A stretch of DNA of 64,000 nt, from the NCBI RefSeq assembly GCF_016592435.1, contig NZ_AP014545.1, positions 1,620,693 to 1,684,692 of the forward strand. Direction: 5' to 3'. Position 1 is the first letter of the stretch, and each line of letters starts with the position of its first letter. The notes beneath the pieces are model-generated. The model made no database searches. It had not been told where the DNA came from and saw only the letters and a list, made by a program, of their open reading frames with translations. A program made the translations under genes and the position numbers. Positions 23,960 to 33,259 of this stretch are shown one piece after another. Source of the stretch: Amphritea japonica ATCC BAA-1530 (GTDB taxonomy: Bacteria; Pseudomonadota; Gammaproteobacteria; Pseudomonadales; Balneatricaceae).

Positions 23960-24835
23960 ATGATTACTGGCAGCATTGTTGCTCTTGTTACCCCGATGAC
24001 ATCTAACGGCGAGGTCGATTGGGACGCGCTGGATAAAGTGGTAGATTTTCATCTGGAAAAGGGCACGGATTCAATTGTCGCCGTCGGTACTACCGGCGAA
24101 TCCGCAACGCTAAACTGTGATGAGCATTGCCAGGTTATCAAACGGGTTGTGGAGCGTGTGAGTGGCGCTATCCCAGTGATTGCTGGTACCGGTGCAAACT
24201 CTACCCGGGAAGCAATTGAACTGACGGCAGCAGCCAAAGAAGTGGGTGTTGATGCCTGCCTGCTGGTGACGCCATATTACAACAAGCCAACTCAGGAAGG
24301 TTTGTATCAGCACTTTAAAGCCATTGCTGAAGCAGTGGATATTCCACAGATCCTATACAATGTTCCTGGGCGGACCGCTTGCGATATGTTGCCTGAGACC
24401 GTGCTTCGTTTAGCGTCTGTGCCAAACATTGTTGGTATTAAAGAGGCGACTGGAGATCTGGTCAGGGCTAAAGCGCTTATCGAGTCCGCGCCAAAAGAGT
24501 TTGCTATCTATTCGGGTGATGATGGTACCGCTGTTGAGCTGATGCTGTTAGGGGGGGATGGTAATATCTCGGTAACCGCTAATGTCGCGCCGGCTCAAAT
24601 GGGCGAGCTATGCCGTCTGGCGATTGCCGGTGAGGCTGAAGCTGCCCGGGCTATTCAGACTTCTTTGTTAACACTGCATAACGCTATGTTTGTTGAGGCG
24701 AATCCGATTCCGGTGAAGTGGGCGATGGCAGAAATGGGAATGATGGGGCAGGGCATTCGCCTGCCGCTGACCGTTCTGGCAGAGCCGTATCACTCTCAGG
24801 TACGTGATGCGTTAAAAACCTGCGAAATTATTTGA
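23960..24835 (+). CDS. dapA: 4-hydroxy-tetrahydrodipicolinate synthase
   Basis: The 291-residue protein is Dap[14 protein letters not shown] start, GTTGESATL, the [15 protein letters not shown] motif with the active-site tyrosine, and GIKEATGDL with the Schiff-base lysine. It condenses pyruvate with aspartate semialdehyde, the first step to diaminopimelate and lysine. Three in-frame ATGs occur at 23948, 23957 and 23960. GGAG at 23950-23953 is correctly spaced only for 23960, which also matches the family N-terminus. bamC follows 18 bases later, the conserved dapA-bamC arrangement. Confidence 0.96.
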   Translation: MITGSIVALVTPMTSNGEVDWDALDKVVDFHLEKGTDSIVAVGTTGESATLNCDEHCQVIKRVVERVSGAIPVIAGTGANSTREAIELTAAAKEVGVDACLLVTPYYNKPTQEGLYQHFKAIAEAVDIPQILYNVPGRTACDMLPETVLRLASVPNIVGIKEATGDLVRAKALIESAPKEFAIYSGDDGTAVELMLLGGDGNISVTANVAPAQMGELCRLAIAGEAEAARAIQTSLLTLHNAMFVEANPIPVKWAMAEMGMMGQGIRLPLTVLAEPYHSQVRDALKTCEII

Positions 24836-24853
24836 AACTAACGGACGAGCATA

Positions 24854-26236
24854 ATGAGAATAATCACTTTGCTGCCTTTGGCAGCTGCAGTGTTGAGTGT
24901 TGCCGGATGTGGTTCATATTCTAATCCGATCTACGGTGAGAATGGAATTATTAACGATCGCAGCCAGGACTATGAGCAGGCTGAGGTAACCAAACGACTT
25001 GAACTGCCTCCCGCGATTCAGGCCCGTTCAAAATTGACGCAGGACCGCCTTAATATTCCTACCGCTGGGCAGACGGCCTCTCAACGCAGAGGTGATTTTA
25101 CTGTTCCCCGTCCGGATTTTTTCTATGCTGATTCTGGTACGGACACGGTTAACCTGAAGCGACAGGGCAGCGACAAAGTTTTGATTGTTGATGAGCCGAT
25201 TGCAGATGTCTGGGTTCAGTTACAAGATTTTTGGCGCTTTAATAATGTTGGTCTGGCAAAGTCCGCTCCTAAAGAGGGAATGATGGAGACTGCCTGGATC
25301 GATACCGAAGGTGAAGATCTTAGCTTTATCGATAGTATGATTAAGCGACTAACGTTCCAGGATATTGAAGGCGCTGTTAGCGATAAGCTTCGGGTGTCTT
25401 TGCGCCCGGTTGCTGATGACTTCAACCGAACCACTATTGCTATGCAGCATATACGAGTCCCCCAAGACGATAAAAGTCAGGTGGTTAACTGGTCTGATGA
25501 TGCGGAAAATGTGGGCTATAAAACCGACATGATGTTTGAGATGTTGCGTTATTTGAGCAAATCCGGCACTAATGAGAATACTCATAGCTTGGTGGCAATG
25601 AAGCGTCAGCAGAAGAGTCGACCACAGATGGGTCGCGATTCTAAGGGCTTCCCAGCCCTCAAAATCACAGTGCCTGTGGATCAGGCCTGGAATCAGGTTA
25701 ATGCTGCGATTGATAGAACGTCACTGGATGTTGGCACCCGGGATCAGCAGATGGGTGTTATCTATATGACGTACACCACCTCAACTGCATTTGAAGATAC
25801 TGAAAAAATGGGTTTCTTTGAGTGGCTGAACTCTGATCGTAAGGCGCTGACATTGAGCTCTGGCTCTTTTGGTAAGGCGTTAGGCTTTGGCAGTAAAGAA
25901 GCTGAAGGGCCTGTATATAGCTCTAAAGAGGTTGTGACTGAAGAGCCAGAAGACGAGAGCGAAGTAGAACAGTACAGTATTGAAGAGCAAGCAAGCAAAA
26001 CCGATGGTAAAGGTTTCAAAATCTGGTTTGCAGGTGAAGTTATCTATGTCTTTGGTGACGACCAGGATGGAGCGTATAATGAGTCTTCAGGGCAATACGA
26101 GCATTCAGGACAGTATCAGTTGCATATGAATCGCACCGCTAATGGCGTTTTCCTTTCGGTGAAAAATCAGGAAAGTTTGTCAGCACCAGTTGTGGTTGCT
26201 GACGAGATCTTATGGGAAATTAAAGAGCAACTCTGA
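24854..26236 (+). CDS. bamC: Outer-membrane protein assembly lipoprotein BamC
   Basis: The 460-residue lipoprotein has a lipobox SVAGC (Cys19) and the conserved unstructured N-terminal region that binds BamD (YGENGIINDRSQDYEQAEVT). Two helix-grip domains follow (about residues 95-230 and 255-460). A long acidic insert near residues 350-385 (EEPEDESEVEQYSIEEQ) makes it longer than E. coli BamC (344). It is part of the BAM complex that inserts beta-barrel proteins into the outer membrane. Position directly after dapA is the classic context (nlpB/dapX). Confidence 0.93.
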   Translation: MRIITLLPLAAAVLSVAGCGSYSNPIYGENGIINDRSQDYEQAEVTKRLELPPAIQARSKLTQDRLNIPTAGQTASQRRGDFTVPRPDFFYADSGTDTVNLKRQGSDKVLIVDEPIADVWVQLQDFWRFNNVGLAKSAPKEGMMETAWIDTEGEDLSFIDSMIKRLTFQDIEGAVSDKLRVSLRPVADDFNRTTIAMQHIRVPQDDKSQVVNWSDDAENVGYKTDMMFEMLRYLSKSGTNENTHSLVAMKRQQKSRPQMGRDSKGFPALKITVPVDQAWNQVNAAIDRTSLDVGTRDQQMGVIYMTYTTSTAFEDTEKMGFFEWLNSDRKALTLSSGSFGKALGFGSKEAEGPVYSSKEVVTEEPEDESEVEQYSIEEQASKTDGKGFKIWFAGEVIYVFGDDQDGAYNESSGQYEHSGQYQLHMNRTANGVFLSVKNQESLSAPVVVADEILWEIKEQL

Positions 26237-26315
26237 TGTTGAGCTACATCTGAGTAGATATCAGAAACATACGGGTAGGGAATTATTCCTGATCCAGCGT
26301 GTCTGATAATTAAAC

Positions 26316-26350
26316 AAAAGAGGCCTTCTGAATTGCAGGCCTCTTTTTTT
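26316..26350 (+). terminator. Rho-independent terminator after bamC
   Basis: The stem AAGAGGCCT/AGGCCTCTT encloses a 10-base loop and is followed by a T-run. Confidence 0.9.
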
Positions 26351-26411
26351 ATGGAATTTTTGAATTGAGCAATTTTTCGATCCGCTCATCGTCGCACAGT
26401 GGAGCAAAGTT

Positions 26412-27365
26412 ATGAAAGCCGTATTTCTAGACCTTCAAAGCCTCGATTGCAATGACCTTAATCTGGCAGCACTTGACGCGCTGTTTACTGATTTCGCCGG
26501 CTATCCGGCGACCGCACCATCTGAGGTGTCTGCAAGAATTCAAGACGCCAAGGTGGTGATTGTTAATAAGGTACTGCTTGATCGGGCTGTCTTAGCGGCA
26601 GCCAGCAAGCTGAAGCATATTTGTATTGCTGCGACCGGTACAAATAATGTTGATCTGGTGGCTGCTTCCGAACTGGGTATCAGTGTCTCTAATTGCCAGG
26701 CTTACGGTACAGATTCGGTTGCGCAGCACGTAATGACTCTGATGCTGGCGTTGCATACTAACCTTATTCAATACAACCGGGCTGCCCGTGACGGCCAGTG
26801 GGCCAGTGCTAATCAGTTCTGTCTGCTTGATTACCCTATTCAGGAATTACGGGGTAAAACGCTGGGTATTGTCGGGTACGGCAATCTTGGGTCGGGTGTT
26901 GCACAATTGGCCGGTGCGTTTGGAATGGATGTAGTGATTGCTCAACGGGCCGGGGGTGAAACAGTGGGAGGCCGGTTGGCGATGGAGGTGTTGTTGCCTC
27001 AGGTCGATGTGTTGAGCTTGCATTGTCCTTTGACGGAACAGACCCGGGACCTGATTGATGCCGCTGCTATTGCTCAGATGAAACCCAGTGCTTTCATTAT
27101 AAATGCGGCCCGGGGCGGTGTGGTTAATGAAACTGACCTGGCCGACGCGCTGCGTAGGGGTAAATTAGCTGGTGCGGCCACCGATGTGTTGACTGAGGAA
27201 CCCCCGATAAACGGTAATCCATTGCTGGCGGATGATATACCCAATCTGATTATTACCCCTCACAGCGCTTGGGGGAGTATTCAGGCCCGTCAGCGGATTG
27301 TTGATCAGATGGTAGAGACAGTTGAGGGTTTGAAAAAGGGCGAGTCGATCAGGTGGGTCAATTAA
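26412..27365 (+). CDS. D-2-hydroxyacid dehydrogenase, hydroxypyruvate reductase-like
   Basis: The 317-residue protein is a D-isomer-specific NAD(P)-dependent 2-hydroxyacid dehydrogenase. It has a Rossmann motif GIVGYGNLGSGVA, the LHCPLTEQTRDLI segment, the INAARGGVVNE catalytic arginine region, VLTEEPP containing the catalytic glutamate, and ITPHSAWGS with the catalytic histidine. It most resembles glycerate dehydrogenase/hydroxypyruvate reductase HprA. It follows a terminator, stands alone, and converges on rluA. The exact 2-oxoacid substrate is inferred from overall resemblance only. Confidence 0.85.
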   Translation: MKAVFLDLQSLDCNDLNLAALDALFTDFAGYPATAPSEVSARIQDAKVVIVNKVLLDRAVLAAASKLKHICIAATGTNNVDLVAASELGISVSNCQAYGTDSVAQHVMTLMLALHTNLIQYNRAARDGQWASANQFCLLDYPIQELRGKTLGIVGYGNLGSGVAQLAGAFGMDVVIAQRAGGETVGGRLAMEVLLPQVDVLSLHCPLTEQTRDLIDAAAIAQMKPSAFIINAARGGVVNETDLADALRRGKLAGAATDVLTEEPPINGNPLLADDIPNLIITPHSAWGSIQARQRIVDQMVETVEGLKKGESIRWVN

Positions 27366-27380
27366 TGGCGGAAGGCTGTC

Positions 27381-28019
27381 TTAAAAAGGAGTTGCTGTCG
27401 TAAAACTTAACCTCTCCCCGCTAACCGGATGGTTGAAGCTCAGGCTTTGGGCATGAAGTAGTAGTCGAGGAGAGCGGGCAACTTGTTCCGATGAAGCGTA
27501 GAAGCGATCACCTAATATTGGGTGTCCCAGGTGCTGCATATGCACCCGCAACTGATGTGAGCGGCCGGTAATCGGTTTTAGCTCCAGTCTCGAGGCATTA
27601 TCTAACGCTTCAATAACCTGCCAGTGAGTCTGTGCTGATTTGCCTTGTTGATGATCGATAATCTGCAGGGGGCGGTTGTCCCAATCGCAACGCAGAGGCT
27701 GATCGACCAGGCCTGACTCGGCATCAGGTTTGCCTGCCACTACAGCCTGATAGACCTTATCTGTTTGTCGCTCCTGGAACTGGATGCTAATGTGGCGATG
27801 GCTTTCAGCGGTTAGTGCCAGTACCATGACGCCGGACGTGGCATAGTCGAGGCGGTGAACGGTTTTAGCTGTAGCGAAGCGCTGCTGGACCCTGCGCCAG
27901 ACACAATCTTGTTTTTCTTCTCCAAGTCCAGGAACCGACAACAGATCAGCTGCTTTGTTGATGACAACTATTGCTGCGTCGGCGAAGAGAATGTCCTTCT
28001 CGTTAATCGTCGGTATCAT
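27381..28019 (-). CDS. rluA: Dual-specificity pseudouridine synthase RluA
   Basis: The 212-residue protein contains the RluA catalytic motif HRLDYATSGVMVLAL (catalytic Asp in HRLD) and lacks an S4 domain, as in RluA proper. LLSVPG, PLRCDWDNRP and LKPITGRSHQLRVHM also match E. coli RluA (219 residues), which modifies 23S rRNA U746 and tRNA U32. It directly follows rlmD on the same strand with a single base between, so two RNA-modifying enzymes are cotranscribed. Confidence 0.9.
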   Translation of the reverse strand: MIPTINEKDILFADAAIVVINKAADLLSVPGLGEEKQDCVWRRVQQRFATAKTVHRLDYATSGVMVLALTAESHRHISIQFQERQTDKVYQAVVAGKPDAESGLVDQPLRCDWDNRPLQIIDHQQGKSAQTHWQVIEALDNASRLELKPITGRSHQLRVHMQHLGHPILGDRFYASSEQVARSPRLLLHAQSLSFNHPVSGERLSFTTATPF

Positions 28020-28020
28020 C

Positions 28021-29415
28021 TCAGCGGCTTATACCCTTGCCGGAAAATAGCTTCTTTTTCTGACTCTTCTTTTTGCCTCGGACAAACAGCGCCATCGATT
28101 CTATGTGATGAGTCTGGGGGAACATATCCATGACTAGAAAGTCTTGCAGCTTGTAGCCTTCATCCTTAAGCAATTTACTGTCACGTGCCAGTGAGCCGGG
28201 ATTACAAGAGATATAGAGAATAAGCTCGGGTCGTTGTTTAGTGATCTGGGGAATAAGCTTAGCGGCACCTGAACGGGGCGGGTCAAGAAGGACTTTGTTA
28301 TAGCTGCCTTTAAACCACTGCAAACCAGCGAGTTTCTCTGCCAGGTTGGCACAAAAGAAACGGCAGTTGTCTACGCTGTTGTGTCGGGCATTTAACTCGG
28401 CTTGTTGTACCATCGTCAGGTTGCCTTCGATGCCGGTAACGCTGGCTCCGGATTGAGCCAGAGGCAACGAGAAATTCCCCAATCCACAGAATAACTCGAG
28501 GATGTTGTCTTCCGGGCTGAGGTCTAATAGCTCGCAGGCCTTGTCGACCATCTGCTGGTTAATCTCAGCGTTTACCTGAATAAAATCATCGGGACGAAAC
28601 TGGAGTTCCTGCTGGTTTAATCTATAGCTGGCGAGCTGAGCTGGGGTGGTATAGTGATCTGTGCCGATCAGCTGTAACTGCAAGCTTAAACCGTAATGCG
28701 CAGCAAGGTGGTTAAAAATTTCCAGATGCTGATCGTTTAGTTCCTTCTTAAGCCGTAGTGAGAGATAGCCTCCCTCGTCACCTAGATCAACGTCGAGTTG
28801 AGTGATGTGCTTAATATCACCGGTATCTGTTAACGCGTACCGTACTTTGCTGAAGATGTCGCTCACACGCTTATCCATCACTGCACAGCTATCAATCTGC
28901 GTCAGCAAATGGCTGCCCCGGCGGCGAAACCCGATAATAGGTTCGTCATTCGACAATTGGTTGATGCCGATGCGCGCACTACGGCGATAGCTCCAGTTGT
29001 TTGCGGCCAGAGGTGTGATGATGTTTGCCGGTTTGCACTGACCGATGCGTTTAAGCTGATCAAGTGCCTGCGTCTGCTTTAGTTCCAGCTGACGTTCACT
29101 GTCCAGGTGTTGCAGATCACAGCCGCCGCACTGATGGTAATGAGGGCAGGCGGGGTCTATTCGATGGCTGTCAGCGGTGAGTATGGTGTCAGTATGACCG
29201 CTATAAAACTTGGTTTTCTCTTCTGTCAGCCGGGCGAGAACCTGCTCCCCTGGAAGGGCGTTGGTGATAAAGGCCGCTTTTCCCTGATAGTGCGCTACAC
29301 CCTGGCCGTCAAAGCTGAGGGATTCTATAGTCAGCTCTACCGGTTCTTCAGGTAACGGCTGCTCTGAAGTTCGGACTGGGAGCTGAACTCGATAATGGGA
29401 ATGCTTCTGTTTCAT
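28021..29415 (-). CDS. rlmD: 23S rRNA (uracil-1939-C5) methyltransferase RlmD
   Basis: The 464-residue enzyme has an N-terminal TRAM domain (about residues 25-85), the iron-sulfur cysteines in CPHYHQCGGC, and a C-terminal SAM methyltransferase domain with LELFCGLGNFSLPLA and the catalytic nucleophile region YISCNPGSLARD. This is the RumA/RlmD pattern rather than RlmC or TrmA. It forms m5U1939 in 23S rRNA and needs a [4Fe-4S] cluster. The long charged C-terminal tail (KKKSQKKK) is unremarkable. rluA follows at once. Confidence 0.93.
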   Translation of the reverse strand: MKQKHSHYRVQLPVRTSEQPLPEEPVELTIESLSFDGQGVAHYQGKAAFITNALPGEQVLARLTEEKTKFYSGHTDTILTADSHRIDPACPHYHQCGGCDLQHLDSERQLELKQTQALDQLKRIGQCKPANIITPLAANNWSYRRSARIGINQLSNDEPIIGFRRRGSHLLTQIDSCAVMDKRVSDIFSKVRYALTDTGDIKHITQLDVDLGDEGGYLSLRLKKELNDQHLEIFNHLAAHYGLSLQLQLIGTDHYTTPAQLASYRLNQQELQFRPDDFIQVNAEINQQMVDKACELLDLSPEDNILELFCGLGNFSLPLAQSGASVTGIEGNLTMVQQAELNARHNSVDNCRFFCANLAEKLAGLQWFKGSYNKVLLDPPRSGAAKLIPQITKQRPELILYISCNPGSLARDSKLLKDEGYKLQDFLVMDMFPQTHHIESMALFVRGKKKSQKKKLFSGKGISR

Positions 29416-29607
29416 GGGCTTCTCCTGACGAAGCGCGGATTCTACCAGTGCCGGCCTGTTAAAGCATCCTGCTAAGTTATCGATCTCTTCCGAGTTGTTA
29501 AAGAAAAGCCTGATAATAGTCGCTTTATCGATATAAGGACTTCATTCGATTGCTATTCAAGGTATAAACTTGGCTTTACTTCAATTTATTGGTCAGAGTT
29601 ACTTGTT

Positions 29608-30591
29608 ATGTCACTGGAACATCCGTTTGCGCCTTTTGTTCGAATTCTTGGTAAAGGTAAACAAGGCTCGCGCTCATTGAGCCAGTCAGAGGCCAGAGAG
29701 GCGATGCAGATGATTATTGATGGTCTGGTTGAGCCCGAGCAGCTGGGGGCTTTTCTCATGCTGCTGCGCGTGAAGGAAGAGTCTCCAGAGGAGCTGGCCG
29801 GTTTTATTGAGGCGGTACGGGGACGATGCTGTGCCCCGGAAGGGCTCCAGGTAGATCTGGATTGGTCAACATATGCGGGCAAGAAACGGCAGTTACCCTG
29901 GTTTATTTTAACCTCCCTGTTGTTGGCTGAAAATGGTGTTCGGGTCTTTATGCACGGAGCCCGTGGTCACACTCCTGAACGAATTTATACTGAAGATTGT
30001 CTTTCATTGTTTGGTATTAGTGCCTGTTCCGATTGGGGGCAGGTTGCCGAATCACTGGATACTTCCCAGTTCGCCTTTATGTCGATAGAAACGCTGAGTG
30101 CAGAGATGGGGCGTATCATCAACTTGCGACCGGTATTGGGTTTGCGTTCACCGGTGCATACTTTGTGTCGCCTGATTAATCCATTGCGTGCCAGTCATAC
30201 GGTAGACGGTGTATTCCATCCTGCATACGGGCCAATGCATCAAAAAACGGCGCAATTGCTAGGGGTTGAAAACGGTCTGACTATCAAAGGTGATGGCGGT
30301 GAAGCTGAGATAAAACCTGATACCGAGTGTGATCTGCAATGGACTCGCGGTAGTGATTATAGTGTCTCCCAATGGGAGCGATATTTTCCTCGTCGGCTGG
30401 TAAAACAAGAGCTGGATACAGCGGATCTACTCGGCCTGTGGCGTGGTCAAATCACTCATGAGTATGGTGAGGGCGCGGTTATTTCAACTCTGGCACTATT
30501 GTTGAAATTACTGAATAAAGCGGATAGCGACAAAGGTTGTTATAAGCTTGCACAGACGATGTGGCAGGAAAGGGATAAAGATAAATACTGA
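29608..30591 (+). CDS. TrpD2/YbiB-like nucleic-acid-binding protein
   Basis: The 327-residue protein has the anthranilate phosphoribosyltransferase fold, with an N-terminal helical domain (SQSEAREAMQMIIDG, LGAFLMLLRVKEESPEELAG) and a second domain with LRPVLGLRSPVHTL. It lacks the glycine-rich PRPP and anthranilate motifs of true TrpD. This is the YbiB/TrpD2 group; YbiB binds nucleic acid and is LexA-regulated in E. coli. The sequence is frequently annotated as a glycosyl transferase, which is probably wrong. No partner gene lies nearby. Confidence 0.85.
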   Translation: MSLEHPFAPFVRILGKGKQGSRSLSQSEAREAMQMIIDGLVEPEQLGAFLMLLRVKEESPEELAGFIEAVRGRCCAPEGLQVDLDWSTYAGKKRQLPWFILTSLLLAENGVRVFMHGARGHTPERIYTEDCLSLFGISACSDWGQVAESLDTSQFAFMSIETLSAEMGRIINLRPVLGLRSPVHTLCRLINPLRASHTVDGVFHPAYGPMHQKTAQLLGVENGLTIKGDGGEAEIKPDTECDLQWTRGSDYSVSQWERYFPRRLVKQELDTADLLGLWRGQITHEYGEGAVISTLALLLKLLNKADSDKGCYKLAQTMWQERDKDKY

Positions 30592-30595
30592 AGTG

Positions 30596-30740
30596 GCTAG
30601 ACGCCGCTATGCAGCTTGCTAGTATTCAGACGCGGCCGAGCCGCTTGTTAGACGCGCGGTGCCGGTAGCTCATTCTGCTTTTTTAGCTCCTAGCAGGAGC
30701 CGAAGGATCCGTTCTAGCAAGCGTCGAAGTTGCGTCTGGC
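30596..30740. repeat. 145-bp palindromic element (REP/MITE-like)
   Basis: Two pairs of inverted arms nest symmetrically between convergent genes. GCTAGACGC (30596-30604) pairs with GCGTCTGGC (30732-30740) with one mismatch. GCTTGCTAG (30614-30622) pairs perfectly with CTAGCAAGC (30714-30722). Each outer and inner arm is separated by exactly nine bases on both sides. A hairpin GCTCC/GGAGC (30686-30700) sits inside. The layout suggests a small dispersed repeat. Confidence 0.55.
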
Positions 30741-30756
30741 GGTGGGGTGGGCTGCT

Positions 30757-31926
30757 CTAATCCCGTCTTAACTTATCCGACACCGCTATCGGATTAGGAT
30801 AGTTGAAGATCACCACATAGGTCGAGAGTAAGAACGTCAGAATGGCGGTAGCCTGGATGACGTGGGAGGCTTCTTCGCCGATCATTGCCGCGCCTGTAGC
30901 CATATAGGCTATGAGTAGTGAAAATTCACTGATCTGTCCCAAACGGAAGCCTACTTCCCAGGCGAGAGAGTTACTTTCGCTGATGCTTTGTAACAGAAAG
31001 CGGAACACTATGGGTTTCAAGACCAGTACCAGTACGGCAAGTATGATGGCGGGGACTATGATCTGTCCAAGCAGGGCCAGGTTGAAGCTGGCGCCGATAG
31101 AGAAGAAGAACAGGATTAGGAAAAAGTCCCGTAGAGGTTTCAGGCTGGTGGCGATGTACTGAGCTATTGGGCTGGTGGCGAGACTGACACCCGCAATAAA
31201 TGCACCGATCTCTGCAGAAAGTCCTACTACATGGGCCAGTTCTGCAAGGCCCAGGCACCAGCCAATCGCTACCAGGAAAATATATTCGTGAAAACGATCG
31301 AATTTCTGGATCAGTGGCAACAATATATAGCGGACAAATATCAGCGAACCGCCAATAATGAGGGGCAGGGCGACAACTGTTTTCAGGAAGGTGGTAATCT
31401 GATCTGCACCGTTGTCGCCGCTGTTAAGAAACAATAGCACAAGAATGGCGATGACATCCTGTAACAGTAATAGACCGACTACCAGCTCACCCGTATGTTT
31501 GTGATGTAGAACGGTGGTAGGTAGCAGTTTGATGCCGATAATGGTGCTGGAAAACATCAATGCTACACCGATAATAATCGCTTCTGTCCGGGTGTAACCA
31601 AAGGAAATACCGACGATATAGCCGATGGCCATAAAGATGATCGCGCTGAATATAGCGACTAGCGTGGCTTTTTTGAGCATATGTACCAAGTGGCTGGGCT
31701 GCATATCCAGGCCTAGTAGGAACAATAGGAATATGATGCCTACGTGAGATATATCGGAAAGCAGGGCGGTATCTTGAATCAGGCTATAGCCGTAAGGGCC
31801 GAGAACGGCTCCAAGTACAATATAAGCAACCAGGAGTGGTTGGCGTGTATAGAGCGCCACAGATGCCAGGACGGCGGCTCCGGTAAAGATTAGGAAAAAA
31901 GAGAAAACCAGGCTCTGTTGTAGCAT
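30757..31926 (-). CDS. CPA2-family cation:proton antiporter
   Basis: The 389-residue protein has about 12 membrane segments and motifs of the CPA2/KefB-type antiporters: LFLLGLDMQPSHL, the GVALMFSSTIIGIKLL helix, LLLQDVIAILVLL with the aspartate that carries ions, and LSAEIGAFIAGVSLA. It lacks the C-terminal TrkA-N (RCK) domain of KefB/C, so it is a shorter, ungated type. It would exchange Na+ or K+ for H+ in the inner membrane. It converges on the TrpD2 gene across a palindromic repeat. The ion is not determinable here. Confidence 0.85.
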   Translation of the reverse strand: MLQQSLVFSFFLIFTGAAVLASVALYTRQPLLVAYIVLGAVLGPYGYSLIQDTALLSDISHVGIIFLLFLLGLDMQPSHLVHMLKKATLVAIFSAIIFMAIGYIVGISFGYTRTEAIIIGVALMFSSTIIGIKLLPTTVLHHKHTGELVVGLLLLQDVIAILVLLFLNSGDNGADQITTFLKTVVALPLIIGGSLIFVRYILLPLIQKFDRFHEYIFLVAIGWCLGLAELAHVVGLSAEIGAFIAGVSLATSPIAQYIATSLKPLRDFFLILFFFSIGASFNLALLGQIIVPAIILAVLVLVLKPIVFRFLLQSISESNSLAWEVGFRLGQISEFSLLIAYMATGAAMIGEEASHVIQATAILTFLLSTYVVIFNYPNPIAVSDKLRRD

Positions 31927-32315
31927 AAATATTTGAAAGTCCTGTCAATTCTGATCGTCACTCCAGTCTACAGAATCTGTATGCGGATATGAACCCGAGA
32001 TATTTTCAGAGTAAAATAATTGGCAGGAATTGATCGCGGGAAAAGACTCAATCATAACGGAGTAGCATATTGTATGTGGGCGGAAGGTTGTGTTTTTTTA
32101 TGGTTTTTTTGATGATTTATTTTAATAAAATCAGCAGGTTACGTTTTATAGTTTAAGTTAATTAGAAGATTGTTGTTTTCATCATAAAGTATTTTCAGCA
32201 GGAAATTAGAGGTTGAGAGAATCGAAGTGGTGTGTAATAACTGATCAATTTACTCGGGATTAGAATAAGTGTATCCTGAGCAACATAATGCGAGAGTGAT
32301 TTAACAGGAATTTTG
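31927..32315. other. AT-rich intergenic region between antiporter and nfuA
   Basis: These 389 bases between divergent genes hold no recognisable gene. They must contain promoters for both sides. An imperfect 8-bp inverted repeat, CTCGGGAT (32253-32260) and ATCCTGAG (32273-32280) with a 12-base spacer, lies about 35 bases before nfuA. A regulator such as IscR is possible, but the sequence does not match a consensus I would trust. Confidence 0.45.
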
Positions 32316-32909
32316 ATGAATATTACTATTACCGAATCAGCTGACAATTATCTGGCCGAACTGCTTGAAAAGCAGGATGTAGAGGGCATTGCGGTTCGGA
32401 TGTTTGTAACTCAGCCGGGTACCGCCTATGCGGAGACATGTCTGGCTTATTGCCGTCCTGATGAAGTTGTTGAAGACGATGCCGTTATGCAGAAAGAGAA
32501 GGTTAAATTCTTCTTTGAAAAAAACAGCTTGCCTTATCTTGAAGAAGCGACAGTTGATTTTGCTACTGATCGTATGGGTGGGCAGTTAACCATCAAGGCG
32601 CCCAATGCCAAAGTGCCAAAAGTATCTGACGATAGTCCGATGGACGAACAAATTAATTACATTCTTTATTCCGATATCAATCCAGGGTTGTCGTCTCACG
32701 GTGGTGAGGTCAAGTTGGTTGAGCTGGTAGAAGAGGAAGCTGGTCATATCGCCGTATTACAGTTTGGCGGAGGTTGTCAGGGATGTAGTGCTGTTGATAT
32801 GACGCTAAAAGACGGCGTAGAGAAAACGCTGGTAGAACGGATACAAGGTCTGGTTGGAGTGCGTGATGTAACCGATCATTCCGTTCGGGAAAATGCCTAC
32901 TATAAATAG
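32316..32909 (+). CDS. nfuA: Fe-S cluster carrier NfuA
   Basis: The 197-residue protein is NfuA: a degenerate A-type N-terminal domain (about residues 1-100, cysteines mostly missing) and a C-terminal Nfu domain with [11 protein letters not shown] (CxxC, holding a [4Fe-4S] cluster between two subunits). It delivers clusters to apo-enzymes such as aconitase, especially under oxidative or iron stress. The ATG at 32316 follows AGGA. It is monocistronic and ends at a clear terminator. Confidence 0.95.
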   Translation: MNITITESADNYLAELLEKQDVEGIAVRMFVTQPGTAYAETCLAYCRPDEVVEDDAVMQKEKVKFFFEKNSLPYLEEATVDFATDRMGGQLTIKAPNAKVPKVSDDSPMDEQINYILYSDINPGLSSHGGEVKLVELVEEEAGHIAVLQFGGGCQGCSAVDMTLKDGVEKTLVERIQGLVGVRDVTDHSVRENAYYK

Positions 32910-32925
32910 TCGTTTTTTGTATGTT

Positions 32926-32951
32926 AAGCCCGGCTTTGTCCGGGCTTTTTT
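32926..32951 (+). terminator. Rho-independent terminator after nfuA
   Basis: The stem AGCCCGG/CCGGGCT with a six-base loop is followed by a six-T run. Confidence 0.9.
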
Positions 32952-33259
32952 GATTTCGTTATAGAGCCGGGGTGCTTGTTTTTATAAAGCACAAGTCTTG
33001 ATCCACCATTTTAGTACGTTGTTCCGCATAGAATGACCTGATATAAGGTCAGCAAGGCTCTGTTAAGTCAGGTCGTGTCAGTATGAATAGCTAAGTCGAT
33101 GCCTTAGTTGATCGTTATTGCTACTTTTTTATATGACTTTTATGTAGGTGTGGTTGTTTTTTTTGGCACCAGCCCCATCTATCAGTAAAAGCGATATACC
33201 GCACAAGTCTGTATCTGCAGTATTCTGCAGTTTCTTCCGAATAAGGAGTAAGGTCCGTT
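32952..33259. other. Long leader/promoter region upstream of lon
   Basis: About 300 bases between the nfuA terminator and lon hold no gene. They include a T-rich stretch around 33120-33165 and the heat-shock-type -10 listed separately. A repeated CTGCAGTATTCTGCAG segment lies near 33215-33230. AAGGAG and AAGG ribosome-site candidates precede the lon ATG. Confidence 0.5.
33154..33182 (+). promoter_or_regulatory. Candidate sigma-32 heat-shock promoter of lon
   Basis: CCCCATCTAT (33173-33182) matches the sigma-32 -10 consensus CCCCATnTA and resembles E. coli lon's CCCCATATA. The expected -35 (CTTGAAA) is only weakly matched by TTGTTT (33154-33159), with a 13-base spacer. Transcripts would begin near 33190, about 70 bases before the start codon. 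Confidence 0.5.

Noticed and set aside
29608-30591. Anthranilate phosphoribosyltransferase (TrpD) function
   Set aside because: The fold is similar but the PRPP- and anthranilate-binding glycine-rich motifs are missing; it fits the YbiB/TrpD2 group instead.
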